From positions 1 to 64,000 of the forward strand of contig NZ_JAQFWW010000003.1 of NCBI RefSeq assembly GCF_027706145.1: a stretch of 64,000 bases of DNA, read 5' to 3'. The notes under the pieces are model-generated. The model saw nothing but the letters and a program-made list of their open reading frames with translations, did not search any database and had not been told where the DNA came from. This document shows, in pieces, positions 54,363 to 63,803 of the stretch (the first letter of the stretch is position 1; each line of letters begins with the position of its first letter). This DNA is from Bacillus changyiensis (GTDB taxonomy: Bacteria; Bacillota; Bacilli; Bacillales; Bacillaceae). A program made the translations under genes and the position numbers.

Positions 54363-55328
54363 ATGGCTTACCAAGAAACACTGCACCCTACTTTGGGAAA
54401 AGTAGCCGATAATATTGAAAAAGTAATGGTAGGAAAAAAAGACATCGTGGTATTGAGCTTGACCGCCATTCTTGCAAACGGGCATGTGCTGTTAGAAGAT
54501 GTGCCTGGCGTAGGAAAAACAATGATGGTTCGGGCTTTAGCCAAATCAACAGGTGCTGAATTTAAAAGAATTCAGTTTACACCCGATTTACTACCTTCAG
54601 ATGTAACTGGCGTTTCGATATATAATCCAAAAACACTTGAATTTGAATACCGCTCAGGTCCGATTATGGGAAATATCATTTTAGCTGATGAAATTAATCG
54701 TACATCACCAAAAACTCAATCAGCCTTACTTGAAGCAATGGAAGAAGACAGTGTGACTATAGATGGAGTGACAATGTCGCTTGGCAGGCCATTTTTTGTG
54801 ATGGCGACACAAAACCCTGTTGAATATGAAGGGACTTACCCGTTACCAGAAGCACAGCTGGATCGTTTTTTATTTAAACTTCGCATGGGTTATCCAACAG
54901 TTGCAGAAGAACTTGAAGTGCTTGACTTACAGGAAAAAAGACATCCACTTTTAGAGATCGAGTCCGTTATTACAAAGGACGAACTAGTTGGTTTTCAAAA
55001 ACAAGTAGAAACGGTTTATGTAGATTTATCGATTAAAGAATATATCGTTCAAATGACTCAAAAAACGAGGCATCATTCTGATATCTATCTCGGGGTTAGC
55101 CCGAGGGGATCGATTGCTTTAATGAAGGCTGCCCAAGCTTTTGCTTTTTTATATAACCGCGATTATGTTATTCCAGACGATATACAGTATTTGGCGCCTT
55201 ATACCCTTACACACAGATTGATATTACGCCCAGAGGCCAAATTTGAAGGAAAGCGTCCGGAAACGATTCTTCAAGACATTATAATGGATACAAAGGTCCC
55301 AATGGAAAGGCCGAAAATGAAATCATGA
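54363..55328 (+). CDS. yeaC: MoxR-type AAA+ ATPase YeaC
   Basis: A 321-residue MoxR-family AAA+ ATPase, thought to remodel or help assemble partner complexes. Walker A is EDVPGVGKTMM (~38-48), Walker B IILADEINR (~109), sensor VMATQNPVEYEG (~140). Start ATG 54363 after GAGGAGGAAG. The next two genes encode the usual partners of MoxR: a DUF58 protein and a transglutaminase-like membrane protein. It overlaps yeaD by 4 bases. Confidence 0.92.
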   Translation: MAYQETLHPTLGKVADNIEKVMVGKKDIVVLSLTAILANGHVLLEDVPGVGKTMMVRALAKSTGAEFKRIQFTPDLLPSDVTGVSIYNPKTLEFEYRSGPIMGNIILADEINRTSPKTQSALLEAMEEDSVTIDGVTMSLGRPFFVMATQNPVEYEGTYPLPEAQLDRFLFKLRMGYPTVAEELEVLDLQEKRHPLLEIESVITKDELVGFQKQVETVYVDLSIKEYIVQMTQKTRHHSDIYLGVSPRGSIALMKAAQAFAFLYNRDYVIPDDIQYLAPYTLTHRLILRPEAKFEGKRPETILQDIIMDTKVPMERPKMKS

Positions 55329-56530
55329 TAGCTCGTATGAAGTATGGCTGGAAGCTTCTCGTTTTAGCAGCTCTGCCGATTGCCTTGTTCAGTTATGCAA
55401 TGTTTCAAGGGGGATTTGTCAGCTGGTTTTTGTTTTGTGCTTTTCTTCCCTTTGTTTTGTATGCCATCCTATTCGCTTTTTATCCATTTAAAAAAATAAC
55501 GGTAAAGCGGCAATTGAGTCAGAACCAGTTTAAAGCCGGTGAACAATTAGAAGCCGTGATCATTTTAAAAAGAAAGTTCCCCTTTCCGCTTATGTTTTTA
55601 GTTGTTGAAGATTGTTTGCCAAAGTCACTCTTAAAGAGTGACAAGATGACGAAAGCGAAGCGAGTTCTTTTTCTATGGTTTCAAAAGGAAGTCAGGATAA
55701 CTTATACAATCAAATCGATTCCAAGAGGCAAGCACCACTTAAAAGCAGTTAGACTCCGCGGTGGTGATCTGTTAGGGCTACTTGAGAAAGAAGTGTATGT
55801 ACCGCTTGAGACTTCTTTGCTTGTTTTTCCGTCTTATCAAGATATTAATTATATTGGGAAATCCGGGAGTTTTGATGATCAAGTTGGGACCATTTCCGAT
55901 ATTCAGCAACAACACAGTGTATTGGTTTCAGGAATTAGAGAATATCAACCAGGTGATCGCTTTTCATGGGTGGATTGGAAAACGTCTGCACGGCGGAACC
56001 AATTAATAACAAAAGAATTTGAACAAATGAAAGGGCATGATTTACTGATTTGGCTTGATCAGTCTCCTTCCATTGTTTTCGAAGATATGGTGATGTTTAC
56101 AGCGTCTATTGTACGCTCCGCTTTAAAAAATGGAGTTAGTACCGGACTTGTTTCTATCGGGAAAGACCGCCATGTTTTTCCGGTCTGCTATGGTGATGAT
56201 CATTTGAAAAAACTCTTCTACCATTTGGCACTTGTTGATTGTGATTCTGTTGAACCGTTTCATCAACAGCTTGAGAGAGAATTGAAACTGTCGTCCAATA
56301 TGAGAGAGGCTGTCAAATATATTGTAACAGGTAGCATCACACCTGAGTTGTCACAGATTCTAGAACAAACTTTAAGAAATAAGGCAGCTAAGCTATTTTT
56401 AATCAAAGGAAAAAACGATTCATTTTTAAAGGATGAGCAACTGCTTATTCAACATTTGAAAGTGCGGGGAATTGAAGTGAATGTATTTGCTGAAAATCAC
56501 TTTTCTCAAGCTTTTGCGAAAGCGAGGTGA
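55325..56530 (+). CDS. yeaD: DUF58 (vWA-like) membrane protein YeaD
   Basis: A 401-residue protein with two N-terminal membrane helices (~8-52) and a cytoplasmic DUF58 domain whose core is REYQPGDRFSWVDWKTSARR (~200-219). DUF58 proteins are regular partners of MoxR ATPases. It overlaps yeaC (ATGA) and yebA by a few bases, so all three are coupled. The role is unknown. Confidence 0.9.
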   Translation: MIARMKYGWKLLVLAALPIALFSYAMFQGGFVSWFLFCAFLPFVLYAILFAFYPFKKITVKRQLSQNQFKAGEQLEAVIILKRKFPFPLMFLVVEDCLPKSLLKSDKMTKAKRVLFLWFQKEVRITYTIKSIPRGKHHLKAVRLRGGDLLGLLEKEVYVPLETSLLVFPSYQDINYIGKSGSFDDQVGTISDIQQQHSVLVSGIREYQPGDRFSWVDWKTSARRNQLITKEFEQMKGHDLLIWLDQSPSIVFEDMVMFTASIVRSALKNGVSTGLVSIGKDRHVFPVCYGDDHLKKLFYHLALVDCDSVEPFHQQLERELKLSSNMREAVKYIVTGSITPELSQILEQTLRNKAAKLFLIKGKNDSFLKDEQLLIQHLKVRGIEVNVFAENHFSQAFAKAR

Positions 56531-56535
56531 AGATG

Positions 56536-58782
56536 ATGATGTCCGGGAAAATAGGCGATCGGGTCGGTTTTCTATTTTTATATGCACTAACTTTTTTGCT
56601 GCTATGGGAATGGCTCCGTCCATTGCAATATTTTACAGATACGGGTCATACCGCCTATTTTATTATATTTATCGCGCTTGTTTTTTTGCTGACATTTTTT
56701 GAGATTCCCTGGTTTGTTAAGTTTCCATTAGGTCTTGGCTTTATTTTGTTTGCCCTCCATCAAATATTTTACACAGGTTCTCTGTTTTCTGTTTCATGGA
56801 TCGGTAAGCTAGCGCAAGAATTCAGTCAGAATGGTTCTTTTATTGTTTCAGGGATGTGGAAGGAAATGTCGCCTTTGTTTCGGACAATGCTGTTTTTTGT
56901 CCTACTTTGGCTGCTTGTCTATCTTCTCCATTATTGGGTGATTTATCAGCGGAGAATTTTCTTTTTCTTTATCATGACGATTGTCTATATTACTGTTCTT
57001 GATACATTTACCCCATTTGATGCATCATATGCCATTGTTCGAATTATGCTGTTCGGATTTCTGTTGCTGGGGCTCCTCTATTTAGAACGGGTAAAGGAAA
57101 GTGAGAACTTTAAATTTACCAGATTGCTGATTATCAAATGGTTTGCGTCTTTATTATTCATGACAGTTATTTCAATTTGTATTGGAGCTGCTGTACCAAA
57201 ACCAGACCCGATCTGGCCAGATCCGGTACCATTTATTAAAAAAACGACAAACAGTGATTCTGATCGTAAAGATGGGAGTCAAGTTGGCTATGGTACAAAT
57301 GATCAAACACTTGGAGGCCCTTATAAGGCTGATGATTCTTGGGTGTTTACATGGCAAGGAGAGGAAAGAAGCTATTTCAGAGCGGAGACAAAGAGTTATT
57401 ATACTGGGAAAGGCTGGATTGAAGATGAGGAAAATGGATCAACTTACAAAATAGAGAATGATCAACTTCATTATCAATGGTTTGAAGAAGGTGTTAAAAC
57501 AAAAACCCGCCGTATAAAACTCGATATGGATACAGAATATCGCTATAACCATGCGCTTTATCCAATTGGAACAAGCAAAATTAAATTGAATCATTCTTCT
57601 ATACCTCTTCAGATGAACAATAACACAGAGAGAATTGGTCCTTTTGGAAAAGCTGGAACGAATGTCAAAAACCTTGAAAGTTATACATTAGTCTATGAAT
57701 CACCTGTTTTTAATGTAAACGATCTTCAAAACATTAATATGAGTTCTGAAGAAGGATGGAGCAGAAACCATAAGAAATATTTACAGCTTCCCAGTTCTCT
57801 TCCTAAACGAGTCAAAAAACTCGCCCAGAATTTGACACAGAATCAAGACAATGTATATGACAAAACAAAAGCGATTAAAGATTATCTTCAATCACCTGGC
57901 TTTTCCTATGAAACAAAAGATGTCGCTGTGCCGAATAAAAATCAAGATTATGTCGACCAATTTTTATTTGAAACAAAAAAAGGATATTGCGATAATTTTT
58001 CATCGGCTATGATTGTTTTATTGAGGAGTGCGAATATACCTGCTCGTTGGGTAAAAGGCTACACTTCAGGGGAGTATGCCGGAACAACAACCGATGGAAA
58101 AAATCAAATTTATGAAGTCACAAACAATAATGCCCATTCTTGGGTCGAAGTGTACTTTGAAGGTCAGGGTTGGGTCACATTTGAGCCGACAAAAGGTTTC
58201 ACTAGTCCTGAAAACTTGCATAAACAAACTCATGCTCAGAAAAAAAATGATACGGATGCAGCTGTTTCAAAAAAAATCGAAAAAGAGAAGAAACAAAAGC
58301 TAAAACAAGATGAAAAGAAAGTCAATAAAGAACAAAATAAACAGCCAAATCAAAAAGATTTTGTTTCAAAAGAAACCGCTCAGGCTCATACAACGATTAA
58401 ACATCAAGATTTCAATCGTTTCCTTTGGATTGGCGGAGCGATTCTGTTCGTTTTCCTTGCCGGGGTAGCAGTAAGTCTTTACTTTACACGTGCAAGATGG
58501 ATACCACTGGTTATTGTTGCGAAGCTGAAACACCGGCGCGATGAGACAGTCTTCTTCAAAGCTTATGATGCATTGCTTCATCAACTGAGTCGAAAAGGCA
58601 TGAAAAAAGGAGCGACACAAACTCTCCGCGAGTTTGCATCTGAAGTTGATGCTTATTATCACAATCGTGATATGACGGATTTGACTTTGCGCTATGAAAG
58701 GATTCTGTACCGAAAAGAAAATGCCCAAGAGCTTTGGGAACATTCTGTAGAGTTATGGGAAAATTTAATTAAAAGAAGATAG
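56536..58782 (+). CDS. yebA: Transglutaminase-like membrane protein YebA
   Basis: About 748 residues. Six or seven membrane helices fill residues ~10-215. An extracytoplasmic region follows with a transglutaminase-like core: Cys in TKKGYCDNFSSAM (~488), His in NNNAHSWVEVYF (~534) and Asp/Glu in WVTFEPTKGF. A Lys/Gln linker, one helix (~640-660) and a DUF4129 tail end the protein. Three ATGs in a row (56533-56541) follow GAGGTGA; 56536 or 56539 is best spaced. Family members are suspected of cell-envelope cross-linking or peptide hydrolysis. With yeaC and yeaD it makes a MoxR-DUF58-TgpA-like operon. Confidence 0.88.
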   Translation: MMSGKIGDRVGFLFLYALTFLLLWEWLRPLQYFTDTGHTAYFIIFIALVFLLTFFEIPWFVKFPLGLGFILFALHQIFYTGSLFSVSWIGKLAQEFSQNGSFIVSGMWKEMSPLFRTMLFFVLLWLLVYLLHYWVIYQRRIFFFFIMTIVYITVLDTFTPFDASYAIVRIMLFGFLLLGLLYLERVKESENFKFTRLLIIKWFASLLFMTVISICIGAAVPKPDPIWPDPVPFIKKTTNSDSDRKDGSQVGYGTNDQTLGGPYKADDSWVFTWQGEERSYFRAETKSYYTGKGWIEDEENGSTYKIENDQLHYQWFEEGVKTKTRRIKLDMDTEYRYNHALYPIGTSKIKLNHSSIPLQMNNNTERIGPFGKAGTNVKNLESYTLVYESPVFNVNDLQNINMSSEEGWSRNHKKYLQLPSSLPKRVKKLAQNLTQNQDNVYDKTKAIKDYLQSPGFSYETKDVAVPNKNQDYVDQFLFETKKGYCDNFSSAMIVLLRSANIPARWVKGYTSGEYAGTTTDGKNQIYEVTNNNAHSWVEVYFEGQGWVTFEPTKGFTSPENLHKQTHAQKKNDTDAAVSKKIEKEKKQKLKQDEKKVNKEQNKQPNQKDFVSKETAQAHTTIKHQDFNRFLWIGGAILFVFLAGVAVSLYFTRARWIPLVIVAKLKHRRDETVFFKAYDALLHQLSRKGMKKGATQTLREFASEVDAYYHNRDMTDLTLRYERILYRKENAQELWEHSVELWENLIKRR

Positions 58783-58784
58783 TC

Positions 58785-58813
58785 TTGACCGCTTTCTTTC
58801 CTATTGTTAGAAT
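58785..58813 (+). promoter_or_regulatory. guaA promoter
   Basis: TTGACC, 17-base spacer, TAGAAT, starting 3 bases after the yebA stop codon. The transcript would carry a ~125-nt leader before guaA. Confidence 0.75.
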
Positions 58814-58853
58814 TAGTGAATATTAAAAACCTTTGCTGGCAAGCTCAGTCTTT

Positions 58854-58910
58854 CATACTGATGCGACCCTGCGAATGGGGGCAGGACCCGTATGTCCGCC
58901 GCCATTTTTT
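58854..58910 (+). promoter_or_regulatory. Candidate terminator/antiterminator switch in the guaA leader
   Basis: Terminator form: TGGGGGCAGGAC (58876-58887) pairs with GTCCGCCGCCA (58894-58904) with one mismatch and one bulge, followed at once by TTTTTT. Alternative form: CATAC (58854-58858) pairs with GTATG (58890-58894) and CCTGC (58868-58872) with GCAGG (58881-58885), which takes apart the left arm of the terminator. The two folds exclude each other. No known purine riboswitch core, T-box or PyrR site is recognisable. Confidence 0.5.
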
Positions 58911-58945
58911 CTGTGCAAAAGACAATTTGATAAAGAGGTGACACC

Positions 58946-60487
58946 ATGACAAAGTTAGTGAATGAAATGATTCTTGTATTGGATTTTGGAAGCCAATATA
59001 ACCAGCTTATTACCCGTCGTATCCGTGAATTTGGTGTGTACAGTGAACTTCATCCGCATACATTGTCGGCTGAAGAAATCAAAAAAATAAATCCGAAAGG
59101 AATTATTTTGTCAGGCGGTCCGAACAGTGTATATGATGAAGGGTCTTTCCGCTGTGACGAAAAGATTTTTGAGCTGGACATCCCTGTGCTTGGGATATGT
59201 TATGGTATGCAACTTATGACCCATTATTTAGGGGGAAGAGTGGAAGCAGCAAGTCAGCGTGAGTACGGTAAAGCCAATATTCACATAGAAGGTGAACCAG
59301 ATCTGTTTATGGATCTTCCGAACGAACAAGTCGTGTGGATGAGTCATGGTGATTTAGTTGTTGAAGTTCCAGAAGGATTTACCGTTGATGCAACAAGCCA
59401 CCATTGTCCAAACTCAGCCATGAGCAATAAAGATAAAAAATGGTACGGCGTGCAATTCCATCCTGAGGTTCGCCACTCTGAATATGGTAATGATCTACTG
59501 AAAAACTTTGTTTTCGGTGTCTGTGGATGTGTCGGCGAATGGTCAATGGAAAACTTTATCGAAATTGAAATGGAGAAAATCCGCGAAACAGTTGGAGATA
59601 AACAAGTTTTATGTGCACTAAGTGGTGGTGTCGATTCTTCTGTTGTCGCCGTCCTAATCCATAAAGCAATCGGAGATCAGCTCACTTGTATATTTGTTGA
59701 TCATGGTCTGCTTCGTAAAGGTGAGGCAGAAGGCGTCATGAAAACATTTAGCGAAGGTTTTAACATGAACGTGATCAAAGTGGATGCAAAAGACCGCTTC
59801 TTGAACAAGTTGAAAGGTGTTTCAGATCCTGAGCAAAAACGAAAAATCATTGGAAATGAATTTATTTATGTATTTGATGATGAAGCGGACAAGCTGAAAG
59901 GAATCGATTTTCTTGCACAGGGTACGCTTTATACTGACATTATTGAGAGCGGTACAGCAACCGCGCAAACGATCAAGTCACACCACAATGTTGGCGGACT
60001 GCCTGAAGACATGCAGTTTCAACTGATTGAACCATTGAATACACTGTTTAAAGATGAAGTTCGCGCACTTGGAACAGAGCTTGGTATTCCTGATGAAATT
60101 GTTTGGCGTCAGCCGTTCCCAGGTCCAGGCCTTGGTATTCGTGTTTTGGGAGAGATATCAGAAGAAAAGCTGGAAATTGTTCGTGAGTCAGACGCTATTT
60201 TACGCGAAGAAATCGCCAAAGCTGGACTTGAACGTGATGTTTGGCAATACTTCACCGTTCTCCCTGATATCCGCAGTGTCGGTGTTATGGGAGATGCCCG
60301 CACATACGATTATACAATTGGTATTCGCGCTGTCACTTCGATTGATGGAATGACATCTGATTGGGCAAGAATCCCGTGGGATGTGCTTGAAACGATTTCA
60401 ACCCGGATTGTTAACGAAGTGAAGCACATTAACCGCGTTGTGTATGATATTACGAGCAAGCCACCTGCAACGATTGAGTGGGAATAA
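58946..60487 (+). CDS. guaA: GMP synthase (glutamine-hydrolysing) GuaA
   Basis: A 513-residue enzyme that converts XMP to GMP using ATP and glutamine. The N-terminal class I glutaminase domain (~1-200) has [11 protein letters not shown] with the catalytic Cys, and VQFHPEV with His. The ATP-pyrophosphatase domain has the P-loop [10 protein letters not shown] (~225). The C-terminal dimer domain has [12 protein letters not shown] and ends [18 protein letters not shown] precedes ATG. The 3' end of guaA is a well-known integration site for genomic islands, and the DNA behind it here is indeed foreign. Confidence 0.97.
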   Translation: MTKLVNEMILVLDFGSQYNQLITRRIREFGVYSELHPHTLSAEEIKKINPKGIILSGGPNSVYDEGSFRCDEKIFELDIPVLGICYGMQLMTHYLGGRVEAASQREYGKANIHIEGEPDLFMDLPNEQVVWMSHGDLVVEVPEGFTVDATSHHCPNSAMSNKDKKWYGVQFHPEVRHSEYGNDLLKNFVFGVCGCVGEWSMENFIEIEMEKIRETVGDKQVLCALSGGVDSSVVAVLIHKAIGDQLTCIFVDHGLLRKGEAEGVMKTFSEGFNMNVIKVDAKDRFLNKLKGVSDPEQKRKIIGNEFIYVFDDEADKLKGIDFLAQGTLYTDIIESGTATAQTIKSHHNVGGLPEDMQFQLIEPLNTLFKDEVRALGTELGIPDEIVWRQPFPGPGLGIRVLGEISEEKLEIVRESDAILREEIAKAGLERDVWQYFTVLPDIRSVGVMGDARTYDYTIGIRAVTSIDGMTSDWARIPWDVLETISTRIVNEVKHINRVVYDITSKPPATIEWE

Positions 60488-60542
60488 TCTAGTGACACCT
60501 TATACATCCCAAAACGTTGATTTTGCGCTGTTTAGGTAAAAC

Positions 60543-60596
60543 TCAAGTGGCTTTTGGAGAGTAAAAATCATTTGGATTGTCTCCAAGATTGTCGCC
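60543..60596 (-). pseudogene. Possible tail of an integrase, very short relic
   Basis: The minus strand reads GDNLGDNPNDFYSPKAT-stop. Repeated GDN in a short C-terminal tail reminds me of some phage integrases, and the place (just behind guaA) is where an island integrase would be. Only ~18 codons exist and a stop lies upstream. The alternative is ordinary non-coding DNA. Confidence 0.25.
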
Positions 60597-60600
60597 AAAA

Positions 60601-60635
60601 AAATCTCACCGAATGATTGTCGGTGGGATTTTTTA
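60601..60635. terminator. Terminator downstream of guaA
   Basis: AAATCTCACCGA/TCGGTGGGATTT with a 7-nt loop and TTTT, usable on both strands. It is 110 bases behind guaA. Confidence 0.8.
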
Positions 60636-60697
60636 TTTAGGCTTTAGCCGGGTGAGTGCTTTAAACGCGCGAAACATTAAACCACCGGCTATTGAAG

Positions 60698-60717
60698 TGA
60701 CCCCATAAAGTTAGACA
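60698..60717. mobile_element. Solo terminal repeat of an IS3-like element
   Basis: TGACCCCATAAAGTTAGACA resembles the terminal inverted repeats of IS3/IS150-group elements in Bacillus. No transposase and no opposite end are seen in the window, so it is a scar. Confidence 0.5.
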
Positions 60718-60806
60718 TTATCTAAATTGTAAGTGAAGTCCAATGGACGGGTGATTCTGATTACGGTCATCACGGTGGCAGGGTTTATAATGTGGAGGTA
60801 CAATCT

Positions 60807-60969
60807 TGTCATTAGAATATCTTGCGAAATATAATAAAAAAAGATATACAGATAATCCACACATGCCTGTAAATGTTATACTAGAAGAGAAAATAAGAAC
60901 ATTGTATTGTTGTTTGAATATGGTAAGAAACTAAAAAGGTGGAAGAATATTCAAATTTATCTAGAATAA
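60807..60969 (+). pseudogene. Small frameshifted ORF before hsdM
   Basis: From TTG 60807 (GTGGAGG upstream) the frame reads SLEYLAKYNKKRYTDNPHMP and on to EEKIRTLY. The neighbouring frame then continues LFEYGKKLKRWKNIQIYLE-stop at 60969. One frameshift near 60905 would join them into a ~54-residue protein. I do not recognise it. Confidence 0.4.
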
Positions 60970-61010
60970 CTTTATAATCAATGTATCAGAAGAAATTTGG
61001 GGGTATACAA

Positions 61011-62555
61011 ATGTCTTATGCACAACGTGCCGAATTACAATCTCAAATTTGGAAAATAGCCAATGATGTCCGTGGCTCTGTAGACGGATGGGATTTTAAA
61101 CAATATGTTTTAGGAACACTGTTTTATCGCTTCATTAGCGAAAACTTTTCTAGTTATATTGAAGCTGGAGATGAAAGCGTCAATTATGCAGAACTTCCAG
61201 ATGATATTATAACGAAAGAAATCAAAGAGGATGCCATTAAAACAAAAGGGTATTTCATATATCCAAGTCAGCTGTTTGTTAATCTTGCGAAAACTGCTAA
61301 CACAAATGAAAGCTTGAATACAGATTTAGCAGCTATATTTGCCGCTATTGAAAGTTCAGCATATGGTTATCCATCTGAACTAGATATTAAAGGATTATTC
61401 GCTGATTTCGACACAACTAGTAATCGACTAGGGTATACTGTGAAGGACAAAAACAGTCGTTTAGCTGCTGTCATTAAAGGTGTTGCAGGGCTTAATTTTG
61501 GTGAATTTGAAGATAATCAAATTGACCTTTTTGGTGATGCCTATGAGTTTTTAATCTCTAATTATGCTGCAAACGCAGGAAAATCTGGAGGAGAATTCTT
61601 CACACCTCAGCATGTATCAAAGCTTATTGCTCAATTAGCAATACACAAGCAAACAACCATTAATAAGATTTATGACCCTGCAGCCGGTTCAGGTTCACTT
61701 TTATTACAAGCAAAAAAACAATTTGATGCTCATATTATCGAAGATGGTTTTTATGGACAGGAGATTAACTTTACAACTTATAACCTTGCCCGTATGAATA
61801 TGTTTTTACACAATATAAACTACGATAAGTTTAATATTGCTTTAGGAAATACGCTTGGAGATCCTCACTTTGGTGACGAAAAGCCATTTGATGCCATTGT
61901 ATCAAATCCACCTTATTCCGTAAAATGGATTGGTAGTGATGACCCAACGCTTATTAATGATGAAAGATTTGCCCCTGCAGGCGTATTAGCGCCAAAATCT
62001 AAAGCCGATTTTGCCTTTGTACTTCACGCACTTAGTTACCTTTCAAGTAAAGGTCGTGCTGCTATCGTTTGTTTCCCAGGTATTTTTTACCGTGGTGGTG
62101 CAGAACAAAAAATTAGAAAGTATCTGATTGATAATAACTTTGTTGAAACGGTTATTTCATTAGCACCTAACCTCTTTTACGGGACTTCAATAGCAGTTAA
62201 TATCTTGGTACTTTCTAAGCATAAAACCGATAATAAAACTCAATTTATTGATGCAAGTGGAGTAGATTTCTATAAAAAAGAAACGAATAATAACATACTT
62301 ACAGATGAACATATAGAGAAAATAATGAAAATGTTTGACAGTAAAGAAGATATTGATCATGTTGCAAACTCTGTTGATTATGAGGCAATCGTTCAAAATG
62401 ATTACAATCTTTCAGTAAGTTCATACGTGAAAGCGAAAAATGCAAAGGAAATCATTGATATTAATGAGCTGAATGCCGAGATAAAAACGACTGTAGCAAA
62501 GATAGACCAACTTCGTGCTGAAATTGATGACATTATTGAGGTGATTGAATCATGA
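61011..62555 (+). CDS. hsdM: Type I restriction-modification methyltransferase HsdM (type IC)
   Basis: A 514-residue N6-adenine methyltransferase subunit. SAM motif I is [12 protein letters not shown] (Asp222), the catalytic motif IV SNPPYS (Asn299), and a C-terminal coiled coil contacts HsdS. The sequence follows the E. coli EcoR124I HsdM remembered by me over nearly its whole length, which is remarkable between phyla and suggests horizontal transfer of the type IC family. Start ATG 61011 after GGGGGT; an ATG at 60981 adds ten unrelated residues. It overlaps hsdS by 4 bases. Confidence 0.95.
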   Translation: MSYAQRAELQSQIWKIANDVRGSVDGWDFKQYVLGTLFYRFISENFSSYIEAGDESVNYAELPDDIITKEIKEDAIKTKGYFIYPSQLFVNLAKTANTNESLNTDLAAIFAAIESSAYGYPSELDIKGLFADFDTTSNRLGYTVKDKNSRLAAVIKGVAGLNFGEFEDNQIDLFGDAYEFLISNYAANAGKSGGEFFTPQHVSKLIAQLAIHKQTTINKIYDPAAGSGSLLLQAKKQFDAHIIEDGFYGQEINFTTYNLARMNMFLHNINYDKFNIALGNTLGDPHFGDEKPFDAIVSNPPYSVKWIGSDDPTLINDERFAPAGVLAPKSKADFAFVLHALSYLSSKGRAAIVCFPGIFYRGGAEQKIRKYLIDNNFVETVISLAPNLFYGTSIAVNILVLSKHKTDNKTQFIDASGVDFYKKETNNNILTDEHIEKIMKMFDSKEDIDHVANSVDYEAIVQNDYNLSVSSYVKAKNAKEIIDINELNAEIKTTVAKIDQLRAEIDDIIEVIES

Positions 62556-63802
62556 TTAAACCGAATTATATAGAGAAACTACTTGATGAGGTTGAGGTTG
62601 AGTGGAAAGCCTTAGGGGATGTTACATTACCAACTTCCAATATTAAGTGGAGAGAGACAAAGGATACTTATCGGTATATTGATTTAACTTCAGTTAGTCG
62701 CGAAACAAACAAAATAATTAAAACAACTGAAATATCCGCCGAAGATGCACCAAGCAGAGCCAAAAAGTTAGTAATCAAAAATGATGTTATTTTTGCAACA
62801 ACTCGTCCCACCCAGCAACGAGTTTGTTTGATTACTGAAGAATTTTCCGGAGGAGTTGCTAGTACTGGTTATTGTATCTTAAGAGCGAAAACAAATGAAG
62901 TTTTACCTAAATGGATTTATCATTATATTTTTTCATCTGATTTTAAAAGGTATTTAGAAGAGAATCAAAGTGGATCAGCATATCCAGCAATTTCTGATGC
63001 TAAGGTCAAAGAGTTTAAAATCCCTATCCCATCTCTTAAAGTGCAAGAAGAAATCATTCGTATTTTAGACTCTTTCTCAGACCATACAGCAGAGCTTACA
63101 GCAGAGCTTACAGCAGAGCTTACATCTCGTAAAAAGCAATATGGATTTTATCGTGATAAGTTGCTGACTTTTGAAGAGGGGAATGTTGAGTGGAAACGGT
63201 TGGGTGATGTGGGCGAGTTCGTTTATGGCTACGCTGCAAAAGCTCAGGATTCGGGTGATGCCAGATTTATCAGGATTACAGATATAAATATGAATGGAAA
63301 ACTTATACCAACAGATGCAAAGTTCGTTGATATTTCAGAAGAGAACGAAAGATTTATTCTGGAAAAAGATGATTTGTTAATGGCTCGGACTGGAGCAACT
63401 TTTGGTAAAACGATGATATTTGAAGAAGATTACCCTGCTATTTTCGCCGGCTTTTTAATCAAACTTAGTTTTGATAAGAAAATCATCAATTCCAAATATT
63501 ATTGGCACTTTGCTCAAAGCGAACTGTTTTGGCATCAAGCTAACAAATTGGTATCAGGTGGTGGACAGCCCCAATTTAATGCCAATGCTATTAGAAAAGT
63601 CAAAATCCCAATTCCGTACCCAGATAACCCAGACAAATCTCTTGTAGAACAAGCTCGTATCGCATCTATCCTCGACAAATTCGATACCTTGATATTCTCA
63701 ATTACTGAAGATTTACGTCGTGAAATAGAGCTGCGCCAGAAACAATATGAATGTTATCGTGATATGTTTCTTAGCTTTCTAAAAAAGGAGGTAGAGGAGT
63801 AA
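62552..63802 (+). CDS. hsdS: Type I restriction specificity subunit HsdS
   Basis: A 416-residue specificity subunit with two target-recognition domains (~1-150 and ~205-355), each followed by a conserved helix ([13 protein letters not shown] and [12 protein letters not shown], with RKKQYxxYRD after both). The central spacer contains [13 protein letters not shown], three copies of a 4-residue unit encoded by perfect 12-bp repeats. In EcoR124I and its variant, two versus three TAEL copies change the spacing of the bipartite DNA target by one base pair; this gene carries the three-copy form. It overlaps hsdM and precedes prrC by 1 base. Confidence 0.94.
   Translation: MIKPNYIEKLLDEVEVEWKALGDVTLPTSNIKWRETKDTYRYIDLTSVSRETNKIIKTTEISAEDAPSRAKKLVIKNDVIFATTRPTQQRVCLITEEFSGGVASTGYCILRAKTNEVLPKWIYHYIFSSDFKRYLEENQSGSAYPAISDAKVKEFKIPIPSLKVQEEIIRILDSFSDHTAELTAELTAELTSRKKQYGFYRDKLLTFEEGNVEWKRLGDVGEFVYGYAAKAQDSGDARFIRITDINMNGKLIPTDAKFVDISEENERFILEKDDLLMARTGATFGKTMIFEEDYPAIFAGFLIKLSFDKKIINSKYYWHFAQSELFWHQANKLVSGGGQPQFNANAIRKVKIPIPYPDNPDKSLVEQARIASILDKFDTLIFSITEDLRREIELRQKQYECYRDMFLSFLKKEVEE
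63086..63121 (+). repeat. Three 12-bp tandem repeats in hsdS
   Basis: ACAGCAGAGCTT three times without change, followed by the partial copy ACA. It encodes Thr-Ala-Glu-Leu and is a slippage or recombination site that would alter DNA specificity in whole units. Confidence 0.95.
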
Positions 63803-63803
63803 T

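Noticed and set aside
60488-61010. Purine riboswitch expected before pbuG
   Set aside because: Neither the conserved three-way junction words nor pbuG are present.
63086-63121. CRISPR-like or minisatellite array
   Set aside because: The units are 12 bp, contiguous, in frame and coding for TAEL in HsdS; no spacers. No CRISPR array was seen anywhere in the window.
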